From Micromonospora fulviviridis (lineage in GTDB: Bacteria > Actinomycetota > Actinomycetes > Mycobacteriales > Micromonosporaceae): a stretch of DNA of 64,000 nucleotides. The position numbers and the translations under genes were made by a program. Location of the stretch: positions 149,744 to 213,743 of the forward strand of contig NZ_BMRA01000009.1 in assembly GCF_014648395.1 (NCBI RefSeq), written 5' to 3'. Shown here in pieces: positions 8,312 to 16,049 of the stretch; positions within the stretch are counted from its first letter, which is position 1, and each line of letters starts with the position of its first letter. A model generated the notes under the pieces. That model saw nothing but the letters and a program-made list of their open reading frames with translations. It did not search any database and was not told the origin of the DNA.

Positions 8312-9886
8312 ATGAGCGCACTCGTGCTGATCGCGGTGCTCGGTGCCACCGTGCTCATCGGCACCACCATCGGCGGCCGGTACAGCGTCGCCCCGCCCGT
8401 GCTGCTCATCGCCATGGGGGCGGGACTCGGCCTGCTGCCGCCGTTCGACAACGTGATCCTCGAACCCGAGGTGGTGCTGCTGCTCTTCCTCCCGGCGATC
8501 CTCTACCGGGAGAGCCTGGTCATCAGCCTCCGCGAGATCCGGGCCAACCTCGTGGTGATCGCCCTGCTCGCCGTCGCGCTGGTGATCCTCACGATGGTCG
8601 CCGTGGCGTACGCGGCCCAGGCCCTCGGCGTCGACCCGGCCGCCGCCTGGGTGCTCGGCGCGGTGCTCGCGCCCACCGACGCCGCCGCCGTGGCCGGCCT
8701 GGCCAAGCGGATGCCCCGGGGCATCCTCACCACGCTGCGCACGGAGAGCCTGGTCAACGACGGCACCGCGCTGGTGCTCTTCTCGGTGGCCGTCGGGGTG
8801 ATCGCCGGCGGGGCGGTGCCCGACGCGCTCGAGCTGGGCGGGCAGTTCGTCGGCAAGGCGCTCGGGGGGATCCTCTCGGGCCTGCTCGTCGGCGGCGTGG
8901 TCGTCCTGATCCGCAAGCACGTCGACGACCCGATGCGCGAGGGCGGCCTGAGCATCCTCACCCCGTTCGTCGCCTTCCTGCTCGCCGATGCGGTGCACGC
9001 CAGCGGGGTGCTCGGGGTCGTGGTGGCCGGGCTGCTGCTCTCGTACGCGGGGCCCCGGGTGATCCGGGCCCGCTCGCGGATCACCGCGTACGCGTTCTGG
9101 GACCTCTCCACCTTCATGATCAACGGCAGTCTCTTCGTACTGCTGGGCATGCAGGTGCCCCGGTCGCTGCGCAGCATCACCAGCCACTCGCCGTTGGAGT
9201 CGTTCGGGATCGCGGTGCTGGTCGTCCTCGTCGTGGTGGCGACCCGGATGATCTGGGTGCACCTGTCGGTGGCCGGGTTGCAGGGCATCGACCGCCGGGA
9301 GTCCCGCCGCGCCCGCCGCTTCGACGCCCGGGTCCGCACCGCCGCCGGCTGGGCCGGCTTCCGGGGCGCGGTCTCGCTGGCCGCCGCGCTGGCCGTGCCG
9401 GTCACCACGCACGCCGGGACCCCCGTGCGCGAGCGCGACCTGATCATCTTCGTCACCGTGGTGGCGATCGTGCTGATCATGGTGGTGCAGGGCACCACCC
9501 TGCCGGCCGTGGTCGCCTGGGCCCGCCTGATGGGGGACCAGGAACGCGAGCACGAGGTGCGCTGGGCCCGCATCCGGGCCACCGAGGCCGCCCTGGACGC
9601 GCTGCCCGAGGTCGCCGCCGAACTCGGCGCGTCCTCGGACACCGTCGAACGGCTCCGCGCCGACTACCAGGACCACCTCGCCGACGTCCGCTCCCCCCGC
9701 AGCGACGAGGCCGACGAGGAGCGCGAGATGACCCGACGGTTGCGCCTGGGCGTGCTGGACCGCAAGCGGCAGGAGATCACTCGGCTGCGCAACAGGAACG
9801 AGATCGACGACGTGGTGCTGCGGCAGTTGCAGGCGGCCATCGACATCGAGGAGATCCGGCTGCTCGGCCCGGAGCCGGAGGACTGA
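8312..9886 (+). CDS. CPA1-family Na+/H+ antiporter
   Basis: This roughly 524-residue membrane protein should exchange Na+ (or K+) for protons. About twelve hydrophobic segments cover residues 1-410, with the conserved ion-path motifs APTDAAAVAGL and VNDGTALVLF. A charged cytoplasmic tail of about 110 residues with helical, coiled-coil character follows. I set the start at the ATG preceded by GGGGGT, because the extra residues of the longer frame are basic and unlike the family. Confidence 0.9.
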   Translation: MSALVLIAVLGATVLIGTTIGGRYSVAPPVLLIAMGAGLGLLPPFDNVILEPEVVLLLFLPAILYRESLVISLREIRANLVVIALLAVALVILTMVAVAYAAQALGVDPAAAWVLGAVLAPTDAAAVAGLAKRMPRGILTTLRTESLVNDGTALVLFSVAVGVIAGGAVPDALELGGQFVGKALGGILSGLLVGGVVVLIRKHVDDPMREGGLSILTPFVAFLLADAVHASGVLGVVVAGLLLSYAGPRVIRARSRITAYAFWDLSTFMINGSLFVLLGMQVPRSLRSITSHSPLESFGIAVLVVLVVVATRMIWVHLSVAGLQGIDRRESRRARRFDARVRTAAGWAGFRGAVSLAAALAVPVTTHAGTPVRERDLIIFVTVVAIVLIMVVQGTTLPAVVAWARLMGDQEREHEVRWARIRATEAALDALPEVAAELGASSDTVERLRADYQDHLADVRSPRSDEADEEREMTRRLRLGVLDRKRQEITRLRNRNEIDDVVLRQLQAAIDIEEIRLLGPEPED

Positions 9887-9998
9887 GCGTCGCGGGCGCG
9901 GGTGTCCGGTGGCGGACGCCGGGGGAGGGTTGAACCGGGGGCGGCCGGGGCGGATGCTGGACGGGCATCGATCCTCGACGATGGAGGAGGCATCCCGG

Positions 9999-10829
9999 AT
10001 GCGCCGATCGCTCGCCGTCCTCGCCCTGACCGCCCTGCTCGCCGGCACCCCGACCGCCGCGCGGGCCGGCACCGCCCCGGATACCGGGCTCGCCGCGGTG
10101 CGTACCCCCGGCACCGCCTGGGGAATCGACCCGGCCGGCGGCCGGCTGACCCTCACCGTCGACGACACCGTCGCCGGCGCCGAACTGGCCGCGCTGCGAC
10201 GCGCCGCCGCCCGCGCCGGCGCGGTGCTCCGCCGCGAGCCCGGCCGGCTGCGCACCCTGATCGCCGGCGGCCAGGCGATCTACGGCGGGGGCGGCCGCTG
10301 CTCGCTCGGCGCGAACGTGCGCAGCGGCAGCACCTCCTACTTCGTCACCGCCGGGCACTGCACCAACCTGGCCGGCACCTGGTACGCCGACAGCGCCCGC
10401 ACCACCGTGCTCGGCAGCCGGACCGGCACCAGCTTCCCGGGCAACGACTACGGCGTGGTCCGCTACACCGGGACGGTGGCCCACCCCAGCGCCGTGTACA
10501 CCTACCCCGGCCAGGTCACCGTCTACGGCGCCGGCAACGCGTACGTGGGCCAGGCGGTCTGCCGCAGCGGCGCCACCACCGGGGTGCGGTGCGGCTCGGT
10601 CACCGGCCTGAACCAGACCGTCAACTACGCCGAGGGCACCGTGTACGGGCTGATCCGCACCAACATCTGCGCCGAACCCGGGGACAGCGGCGGCCCGCTC
10701 TACGTGGCGTCGACCGGCACGGTGCTCGGGATCCTCTCCGGCGGCAGCGGCAACTGCACCAGCGGGGGCACCAGCTACTACCAACCGATCACCGAGATCC
10801 TCGCCGCGTACGGCCTCACCATCCCGTGA
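9999..10829 (+). CDS. Secreted chymotrypsin-like serine protease (S1, streptogrisin type)
   Basis: The 276-residue precursor has a signal peptide (about 1-23), a short prosegment to about residue 87, and a mature protease beginning near IAGGQAIYG. The triad is visible as H120 (TAGHC), D150 (GNDYGVV) and S230 (GDSGGP). Six cysteines (C101/C121, C188/C198, C224/C253) match the three disulfides of streptogrisin-like enzymes. The prosegment is shorter than that of alpha-lytic protease. The ATG follows GGAGGAGG. It is convergent with a small secreted protein gene, with a strong hairpin between. Confidence 0.92.
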   Translation: MRRSLAVLALTALLAGTPTAARAGTAPDTGLAAVRTPGTAWGIDPAGGRLTLTVDDTVAGAELAALRRAAARAGAVLRREPGRLRTLIAGGQAIYGGGGRCSLGANVRSGSTSYFVTAGHCTNLAGTWYADSARTTVLGSRTGTSFPGNDYGVVRYTGTVAHPSAVYTYPGQVTVYGAGNAYVGQAVCRSGATTGVRCGSVTGLNQTVNYAEGTVYGLIRTNICAEPGDSGGPLYVASTGTVLGILSGGSGNCTSGGTSYYQPITEILAAYGLTIP

Positions 10830-10830
10830 C

Positions 10831-10873
10831 CGGGCCGGGGCGGGGGTGCGGCAGGCGTCCCCGCCCCGGCCCG
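10831..10873. terminator. Bidirectional hairpin terminator
   Basis: A perfect 15-bp GC stem (10831-10845 with 10859-10873) and a 13-base loop sit directly between the stop codons of two convergent genes. No T-run follows, as is common in GC-rich actinomycetes. It probably ends both transcripts. Confidence 0.7.
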
Positions 10874-10878
10874 CCGGG

Positions 10879-11238
10879 TCAGCCGGCGCAGTTGTAGTTG
10901 CGCGCCGGCTGGGTGAGCTTCTCCTGCGTGCCGAACTTCGCGTACAGCCGCAGGTAGCACGGCAGCTCGACGTCGCCGTAGTAGCTGACGGTCTGGTTGT
11001 CGTAGTGCGTCGTGCCGCTCTCGGTGACCTGCCAACTGCCGCCGTCGCCCGACTGGATCTCCCAGTAGACGTCGCCGGAGCAGCCCTCCAGGCCCCGGGC
11101 CCACGCGATCATGTTGGCCCCGTTGTAGATCTCGGACTGCACCAGGGTGCAGGCCGCCGCCTGCGCCGGTGCGGCGCCGACGAACAGCCCCGCCGTCAGC
11201 AACGCCCCCGCACCGACCGCCGACATCAGCTTGCGCAT
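10879..11238 (-). CDS. Small secreted protein with four cysteines
   Basis: This 119-residue precursor has a clear signal peptide (MRKLMSAVGAGALL... ending APAQA) and a mature part of about 92 residues with four cysteines, enough for two disulfides. Aromatic and polar strands (ISYYG-like, YLRLYAKFG) suggest a small beta-rich extracellular domain. I do not recognise the family. The start is the ATG preceded by GGAGGGGTC; the longer frame adds an unlikely N-terminus. It faces a secreted protease gene. Confidence 0.7.
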   Translation of the reverse strand: MRKLMSAVGAGALLTAGLFVGAAPAQAAACTLVQSEIYNGANMIAWARGLEGCSGDVYWEIQSGDGGSWQVTESGTTHYDNQTVSYYGDVELPCYLRLYAKFGTQEKLTQPARNYNCAG

Positions 11239-11367
11239 GCTCCGACCCCTCCAAGGTGGATAGTGGATCACTTCTCCGGAGGGTAGCCGCAGATGCAAAC
11301 AAGCTTCAATACCTGCCCCGGTGTCCGTTGGAAAGTTTCAGAGTGGGCGCCGGTGCCGTACCGCCCC

Positions 11368-11700
11368 TCAGCTGCCCTCGGGGACGGCCATCTCGCCGAG
11401 CCGCGACCAGTCCTGCCCGGGCACGGTCGTGTTGACGATCCGGGGCGTCTCGGCCAGGTGCGGCGGGAGCGTGCGCTGCGCCTCGGCGAAGTGCGCCGAA
11501 CGCACGTGCGCCGCGCCGGCCTCGTCGTCCCGGAACGCCTCGACCAGCACGTACTCCGTCGGGTCGTCGAGACTGCGGGACCAGTCGAACCAGAGGCAGC
11601 CCGGCTCGGCCCGGGTGGCCGCCGTGAACTCGGCGGCGATCTGCGGCCAGCGGTCGGCGTCCTCGGGCCGGACCCGGAACTTCGCGGTAATGAAGATCAT
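11368..11700 (-). CDS. Antibiotic biosynthesis monooxygenase (ABM) domain protein
   Basis: The 110-residue protein is a single ABM/dimeric alpha-beta barrel domain: MIFITAKFRVRPEDADRW opens the first strand and helix, followed by GCLWFDWSRS and the EYVLVEAFRD strand. Such proteins include small cofactor-free monooxygenases and quinol-degrading enzymes; the substrate here is unknown. No biosynthetic cluster surrounds it. Confidence 0.8.
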   Translation of the reverse strand: MIFITAKFRVRPEDADRWPQIAAEFTAATRAEPGCLWFDWSRSLDDPTEYVLVEAFRDDEAGAAHVRSAHFAEAQRTLPPHLAETPRIVNTTVPGQDWSRLGEMAVPEGS

Positions 11701-11755
11701 GCGCCTCAGGCTACCCAGGTCGGCGGCGCTCGGCAGCGGCTCGCCGCCGCCCCGC

Positions 11756-12826
11756 TCAGCTCTTCGTGACCGGGGCGAGCAGCTCCGACGCCCGGCGGTC
11801 GGCGAACGCGGTGACCGCCTGCTGCCCGGCGCCGAAGACGATGGCGACGCCCAGCAGGGCGGCGGTGCTGTTCACCGTGGTCTCCACCAGGCCACCGATC
11901 ACCAGCATGATCCCGACGACCGCGACCAGCGGACCGATGGCCAGCTTCAGCAGGCCCTGCTGGAAGGGGAGCTTGTAGGGCAGGCCGCCGGAGCGCGAGG
12001 TGATCATCGAGGGCAGGGCGCTGATGAACGCCCCGAGCGCCCCGGCGATGAGCACGAAGAAGAGCAGGCGCCAGGGCGGCACGCCGCCCGCGTCGGTCGG
12101 CGGCTTGAGCAGCTGCACGTCCCGGCTGCGCCACTGCACCAGCACCATCAGCGCCTCGGCGACCAGCGCGAAGACGGACAGCCCCAGCATCCGGTTGCGC
12201 AACCGGCGTACCGACTCGTGGAACTCGTCCGACGCCGAGTGGTAGCGCAGCAGCAACGCCCGCACCTTGGCCTGGAAGCGCACCGGCTCCGCGACGTCGG
12301 CCGTCGCGTCGAAGTCGGTGAGCACCTTTTCGTCGGCCTTCAGGAACTGCGCGGCCGCGCCCTGGTACGCGGGGAGCAGGCCGAGCAGCTCCTCCGGCGT
12401 CCGCAGCTCCACCATGGCCCGCTCCACCGAGTGGATGCTCTGCCAGGCGTACTCCAGCTTGCCGCCGCGCAGCCACTCGACGATCCCGCTGCGGCCGAGC
12501 ACGGACTCCACGCCGGACAGCTGGGCGCGCAGCGCGGCGACCCGGGCGGGATTCGCGGCGGCGCGGGTCTCGAGGTCGCTCAGCTGCTGGTACAGGTCGT
12601 CGAGCTTGGTGCGCACCCGCACCTGCCACACCGCGGTGGGCACGCCCGAACCGCCGCTCCCGCCGCCTCCGCCGCCTCCGGGACCGCCAGCGGGCGCAGT
12701 CGGCGCGGTGCCGCTCCCGGCGGTCCCGCCGCTCCCGCCACCACCACCGCTTCCGGAACCATCGGCGGGCGCCGCCGGGACGGGAGTGCCGGGCGTGCCC
12801 TCGGGCTGGGCCTCCTGGTCGATCAT
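11756..12826 (-). CDS. Membrane protein with Gly/Ser/Pro-rich N-terminus and coiled coil
   Basis: This 356-residue protein of unknown function begins with a disordered Gly/Ser/Ala/Pro tract (about 1-62). A helical region follows (about 68-215) containing coiled-coil stretches such as RTKLDDLYQQLSDLETRAA. Four hydrophobic segments at about 215-232, 250-270, 292-312 and 320-340 would cross the membrane. The long helical part should lie in the cytoplasm. The start is an ATG; the repeated Gly codons create a GGC/GGA-rich tract in the DNA. Neighbours give no functional clue. Confidence 0.7.
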   Translation of the reverse strand: MIDQEAQPEGTPGTPVPAAPADGSGSGGGGGSGGTAGSGTAPTAPAGGPGGGGGGGSGGSGVPTAVWQVRVRTKLDDLYQQLSDLETRAAANPARVAALRAQLSGVESVLGRSGIVEWLRGGKLEYAWQSIHSVERAMVELRTPEELLGLLPAYQGAAAQFLKADEKVLTDFDATADVAEPVRFQAKVRALLLRYHSASDEFHESVRRLRNRMLGLSVFALVAEALMVLVQWRSRDVQLLKPPTDAGGVPPWRLLFFVLIAGALGAFISALPSMITSRSGGLPYKLPFQQGLLKLAIGPLVAVVGIMLVIGGLVETTVNSTAALLGVAIVFGAGQQAVTAFADRRASELLAPVTKS

Positions 12827-13134
12827 CTGACTGCCCCCAACCGGCGCGGCTCGCCCCGCTGCCCTCTGTTCCCAGTATCCGCAGCTCAGGGGCGGTATGG
12901 CCAGGGCGGTTCGGACAGTTGACAGCTCCCGTGCCGCAGCCGTTCCCGACCCGACGGTCCACGGTGGCGCAGCCCGGCGACGCGCCGGCGGCGCCGCCCC
13001 GGCGGGACGGCCCGCCGACCGGGCCGGCGGGCCGCGCCGTGCGGTGGATGTCCGCCCGCATCGATTTCGGACGATGGTCCGAGGTGGAGCGAACGCACCG
13101 CGCGGCGCCCCGCCCCGGCCGCAGGGAGGACGAC
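12827..13134. other. Intergenic stretch without a recognised gene
   Basis: This 308-base stretch contains only open frames of low-complexity, arginine- and proline-rich translation. I see no convincing coding region, RNA or hairpin in it. Confidence 0.5.
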
Positions 13135-13466
13135 GTGCGCGGACAGGACAGGCTCCGCGGGTCGATCAGGTGGGTGTGCCGCTGGACCGGCAGGGCGTCG
13201 CCTACGCCGGCACCTATCCGTCCCTCGGCCCCGGCGAACCGCTGGCCGGCAGGATCCGGTCGTTCTCGATGGCGCACGGCCTGTTCAGCCTGCTCGACGC
13301 GTTCCCGTTCCAGTACGGGTGCACCCCGCCGGACGCCACCGGCCCGGGCGCCTGCGACCCCCGGTACGCGTCCCACAGCGTCTCCATCGCGCCCGCGGAG
13401 CGGGCCTTCGGTCAGGGGGCGATCGGCTCGTTCCGCAACTTCACCGTCGGAACGGTCGGCCGGTAG
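13135..13466 (+). pseudogene. Possible frameshifted gene or remnant
   Basis: A GTG preceded by AGGGAGGACGAC opens a short frame (VRGQDRLRG), but the natural-looking protein lies in another frame and runs to 13466. There, after about DQVGVPLDRQGVAYAG, the sequence has a normal mix of aromatic and small residues (FSMAHGLFSLLDAFPFQYG) and ends TVGTVGR. Joining the two needs a shift near 13160-13170. It could be a frameshifted small gene, the tail of a decayed gene, or a short gene starting at an internal GTG. The family is not recognised. Confidence 0.3.
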
Positions 13467-13529
13467 GCCGCCCGGTGCTGCCGGGCCGGGGGACACCGGG
13501 GACGCGTACCGGTCCGTAACCTTGGGCCG

Positions 13530-13835
13530 GTGACCGTCTACGCCCTCGCGCAGATCACCATCCACGACCGGGCGCGCTACGACCGGTACGTCGCCGCCTT
13601 CCTGCCCGTCCTGGCGCGCCACGGCGGCCGGCTGCTCGCCGCCGACGGGTCCCCTCGGGTGGTCGAGGGGAGCTGGCCGCACGAGAAGGCCGTGCTCATG
13701 TCCTTCGACAGCCGCGAGGACTTCGAGCGCTGGTCCACCTCGCCGGAATACCGGGAGATCTCCCGGGACCGCGAGGCGGCCACCGAGGGAGTGGTCCTCC
13801 TGCTCGACGGGATCGGCCACGCCTGGCCGGCCTGA
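13530..13835 (+). CDS. DUF1330 family protein
   Basis: This 101-residue protein is a single DUF1330 domain of the dimeric alpha-beta barrel fold: YALAQITIHDRARYDRYV at the start, GGRLLAADG, and the strand AVLMSFDSREDFERW. It starts at a GTG. The function of the family is unknown. Confidence 0.85.
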   Translation: MTVYALAQITIHDRARYDRYVAAFLPVLARHGGRLLAADGSPRVVEGSWPHEKAVLMSFDSREDFERWSTSPEYREISRDREAATEGVVLLLDGIGHAWPA

Positions 13836-13844
13836 CCGCCGGCA

Positions 13845-14588
13845 CTACAGCCGGTGCCGGACCCAGACGTTCGGCTCGACGTAGGCGGCGTGGTCGTGCG
13901 CCACGTCGACCAGCACCGGCGCCAGCGCGCCCGGCACGTGCACCGGCCCGCTGGTGTCGAACGGCAGCCCGGTCCACCGCCGCCAGTCGGCGAGCGTGCC
14001 GGTGACCGCCATCGACCGGGGCGCGACCCGCTCGATCACCCCGCCGGCCCGCACGTGCACCCGCAGCCACGGGTCGACCGGCAGGCCGTCGGGGCGCACC
14101 CGCGCCGCGTACTCGGTCATCGGCAGGTCGGGGAGGGCGGCCTTGCCGTTCGGGCGCACCGGCGCGACGAGGGTGTCGAAGCCCTGGCGGGCCGCCGCCT
14201 CGCGCATGGCCGCGAGCATCAGCCCGGACACCCCGCCGCCGCGCCGGTCCGGCCGCACGCAGATCTCCAGTGCGGAGACCAGGTTCGGGGTGGCGCCGGT
14301 GAGCCGGTTGACGGCGGCCCGCTGGATCATCCGGTCCCACCCGCCGTCGGGCAGCTCGTCCTCCGTCCAGCGCAGCGGCACGGCGTACGCCCGGGCGACG
14401 GCGCGGCCCGGCTCGGCCGGGTCGACCGCGGCGAAGACGAACTCCGGGTAGAGGTCGTGGGCGACGCTGTAGTACACCGAGCCCATCGGGTCCCAGAGCA
14501 TGAACTGCGGCCAGGCGCCGTCGAAGTCGCTGTCGAGCAGCGGGGCCAGGTCGGGCCGCTCCGCCAGGCTCACGATGTCCAGGTTCAC
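13845..14588 (-). CDS. GNAT-type N-acetyltransferase
   Basis: This 247-residue protein has a GNAT acetyl-CoA-binding motif A in the middle (ICVRPDRRGGGVSGLML, with the pattern R-x-x-G-x-G/S), preceded by the strand NLVSALEI. The C-terminal part is longer than in minimal GNAT enzymes and may form the acceptor pocket. I chose the GTG at 14588 (VNLDIVSL) because the residues before it are basic and atypical; no strong ribosome binding site decides this. The substrate is unknown. Confidence 0.65.
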   Translation of the reverse strand: MNLDIVSLAERPDLAPLLDSDFDGAWPQFMLWDPMGSVYYSVAHDLYPEFVFAAVDPAEPGRAVARAYAVPLRWTEDELPDGGWDRMIQRAAVNRLTGATPNLVSALEICVRPDRRGGGVSGLMLAAMREAAARQGFDTLVAPVRPNGKAALPDLPMTEYAARVRPDGLPVDPWLRVHVRAGGVIERVAPRSMAVTGTLADWRRWTGLPFDTSGPVHVPGALAPVLVDVAHDHAAYVEPNVWVRHRL

Positions 14589-14655
14589 GCCGGGCACGGT
14601 AGAGCGGTCCCGCCGGAGCCGCACGCCGTTTTCGGCCGGGCGGGGCCGGGGGCGT

Positions 14656-15684
14656 TCAGGCGCCGGCCGTCCCCGGCGGCCGTTCCCCGGAACCCCGGGC
14701 CAGCAGTCGCGTGGGGATCACCACCTGCCGGGCCGGCCCGCGGTGGCCGTCGATCCGGTCGAGCAGCAGCCGTGCCGCCCGCCGCCCCATGTCCTCCGGG
14801 TCGTGTGCGACGACGCTCACCCCCAGGACGTCGCCGAGGTCCACCTCGTCGAAGCCGACCAGCGCCGGGGGAGCGGGGTGACCGCGCAGGGCGCGCAGGG
14901 CGCCGAGGGTGATCCGGTTGTTCATCGTGAACAGGGCGGTCGGGGCGGGCGTACGGCCCAGCAGCTCGCTCACGGCCCGTTCAGCGGCGGCGACGTCGTG
15001 CGCGTTCTCCACGAGGTAGTCCGCCCAGTTCGCCACGCCGGCCGCGCGCATGGCCTCGGCGAAGCCGTCCAGCCGGTCACGGTGGGTGCTGAGCCGGGAG
15101 AGGTCGCCGACGACGCCGATCCGCCGGTGGCCGACCGCGCCCAGGTGGGCGCCGGCCAGCCGGGCACCGTGGTGGTTGTCCAGCAGCACGGTGTCCGCGG
15201 CCAGCTCGACCGGCGGCCGGTCCACGAACACGAACGGGATGCCGTGGCGGTGTTCGGCCGCGAAGTGGGCGTGGTGGGTGGCGGTCGAGGCGATCACCAG
15301 CCCGCGGACCCGCCGTTCCAGCAGCGCGTCGGCGAGCCGCCGTTCCCACTCCGGGTCCTCGTCGGTGCTGGCGGTGATCAGTTGCAGGCCCCGCATGCGC
15401 AGCTCGCGCTCCAGCCCACCGGCCAGTCGCGAGTAGAACGGGTTCGCCAGGTCGCCGATGAGCAGGCCGACCAGCGTGGAGGTGCTCGCGCCGCGCCGTA
15501 GCTCGCGGGCCACGCCGTTCAGCCGGTAGCCGAGCTGGTCGGCGGCGTCGCGCACGCGCGAGCGGGTGTCCGCGGCCACCCGGGGCTCGCCGCCCAGGGC
15601 CCGGGAGGCCGTCTTCACCGACACCCCGGACAGCGCCGCGACCTGTGCGAGGCTCGGTCGACCAGCCTTCGGGTCAGCGGTCAT
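14656..15684 (-). CDS. LacI-family transcriptional regulator
   Basis: The 342-residue protein has the LacI helix-turn-helix and hinge (AALSGVSVKTASRALGGE, then LGYRLNGVARELRRG) followed by a periplasmic-binding-type sugar domain with LVGLLIGDLANPFYS and FVFVDRPP. It is divergent from a three-gene sugar ABC importer and is the obvious candidate for its repressor. It could also act on other LacI-type sites in the genome; nothing in the sequence ties it to the glucanase operators. Confidence 0.9.
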   Translation of the reverse strand: MTADPKAGRPSLAQVAALSGVSVKTASRALGGEPRVAADTRSRVRDAADQLGYRLNGVARELRRGASTSTLVGLLIGDLANPFYSRLAGGLERELRMRGLQLITASTDEDPEWERRLADALLERRVRGLVIASTATHHAHFAAEHRHGIPFVFVDRPPVELAADTVLLDNHHGARLAGAHLGAVGHRRIGVVGDLSRLSTHRDRLDGFAEAMRAAGVANWADYLVENAHDVAAAERAVSELLGRTPAPTALFTMNNRITLGALRALRGHPAPPALVGFDEVDLGDVLGVSVVAHDPEDMGRRAARLLLDRIDGHRGPARQVVIPTRLLARGSGERPPGTAGA

Positions 15685-16019
15685 GGCCGCGATTATGACA
15701 CCCGCGCGAGGCCCGGCCGCGGGCTCGGGTGGGTGGCCGGCCGCACCGGTTCACCAGGCCGTCCCGGCCACGAGGGCGCTTCGCGAAACAGCGGTATACG
15801 ATGCGCGTCAACGATGTCATTAGTTGATCAGTAGCACCACCTCGGCGCTTGTCGGCAAGCGCTGGGCGCGTCGCAAAGGTCACTCAGCGTGGCGGTCGAT
15901 ATTACCGACTTGTTACGAAAAAGAGCGACTTGAGCACTTGCGGAACAGCCCCCGGCGAGATTGGGTTGCCGACGACAACGAAAAGTGAGCGAAGGTCATA
16001 ACCCATCGCGGAGGCGGCC
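15685..16019. other. Divergent intergenic control region of lacI-type gene and sugar importer
   Basis: This 335-base stretch has no gene. It is locally less GC-rich than its surroundings (for example around CGATATTACC and TTGTTACGAAAAAGAG), which fits a promoter region, and contains the palindrome listed separately. Confidence 0.6.
15845..15862. promoter_or_regulatory. Candidate LacI operator (GCGCTTG-TCGG-CAAGCGC)
   Basis: Two perfect 7-base arms around TCGG give an 18-bp inverted repeat with a central CG, the layout typical of LacI-family operators. It sits in the region between the divergent LacI gene and the sugar importer. Confidence 0.5.
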
Positions 16020-16049
16020 ATGACGTTGGCAAGGTGGTGGGAGCGATGA
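16020..16049 (+). CDS. Nine-codon upstream ORF (MTLARWWER) overlapping the importer start
   Basis: A strong GGAGG stands five bases before an ATG that opens a nine-codon frame with two adjacent tryptophans. Its TGA overlaps the ATG of the ATP-binding protein as ATGA. The importer gene itself has only a poorly spaced GGGAG, so its translation is probably coupled to this leader. It could be a regulatory leader peptide or simply a ribosome-loading device. Confidence 0.45.
   Translation: MTLARWWER

Noticed and set aside
12640..12770. Repetitive GGC/CCG-rich tract resembling a repeat array
   Set aside because: It is the codon-level trace of a Gly/Ser/Pro-rich linker in a membrane protein, not a separate DNA repeat.
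15809..15828. TCAAC...GTTGA inverted repeat in the region before the sugar importer
   Set aside because: Five-base arms with a ten-base spacer and imperfect inner symmetry are too weak; the 18-bp palindrome nearby is the better operator candidate.
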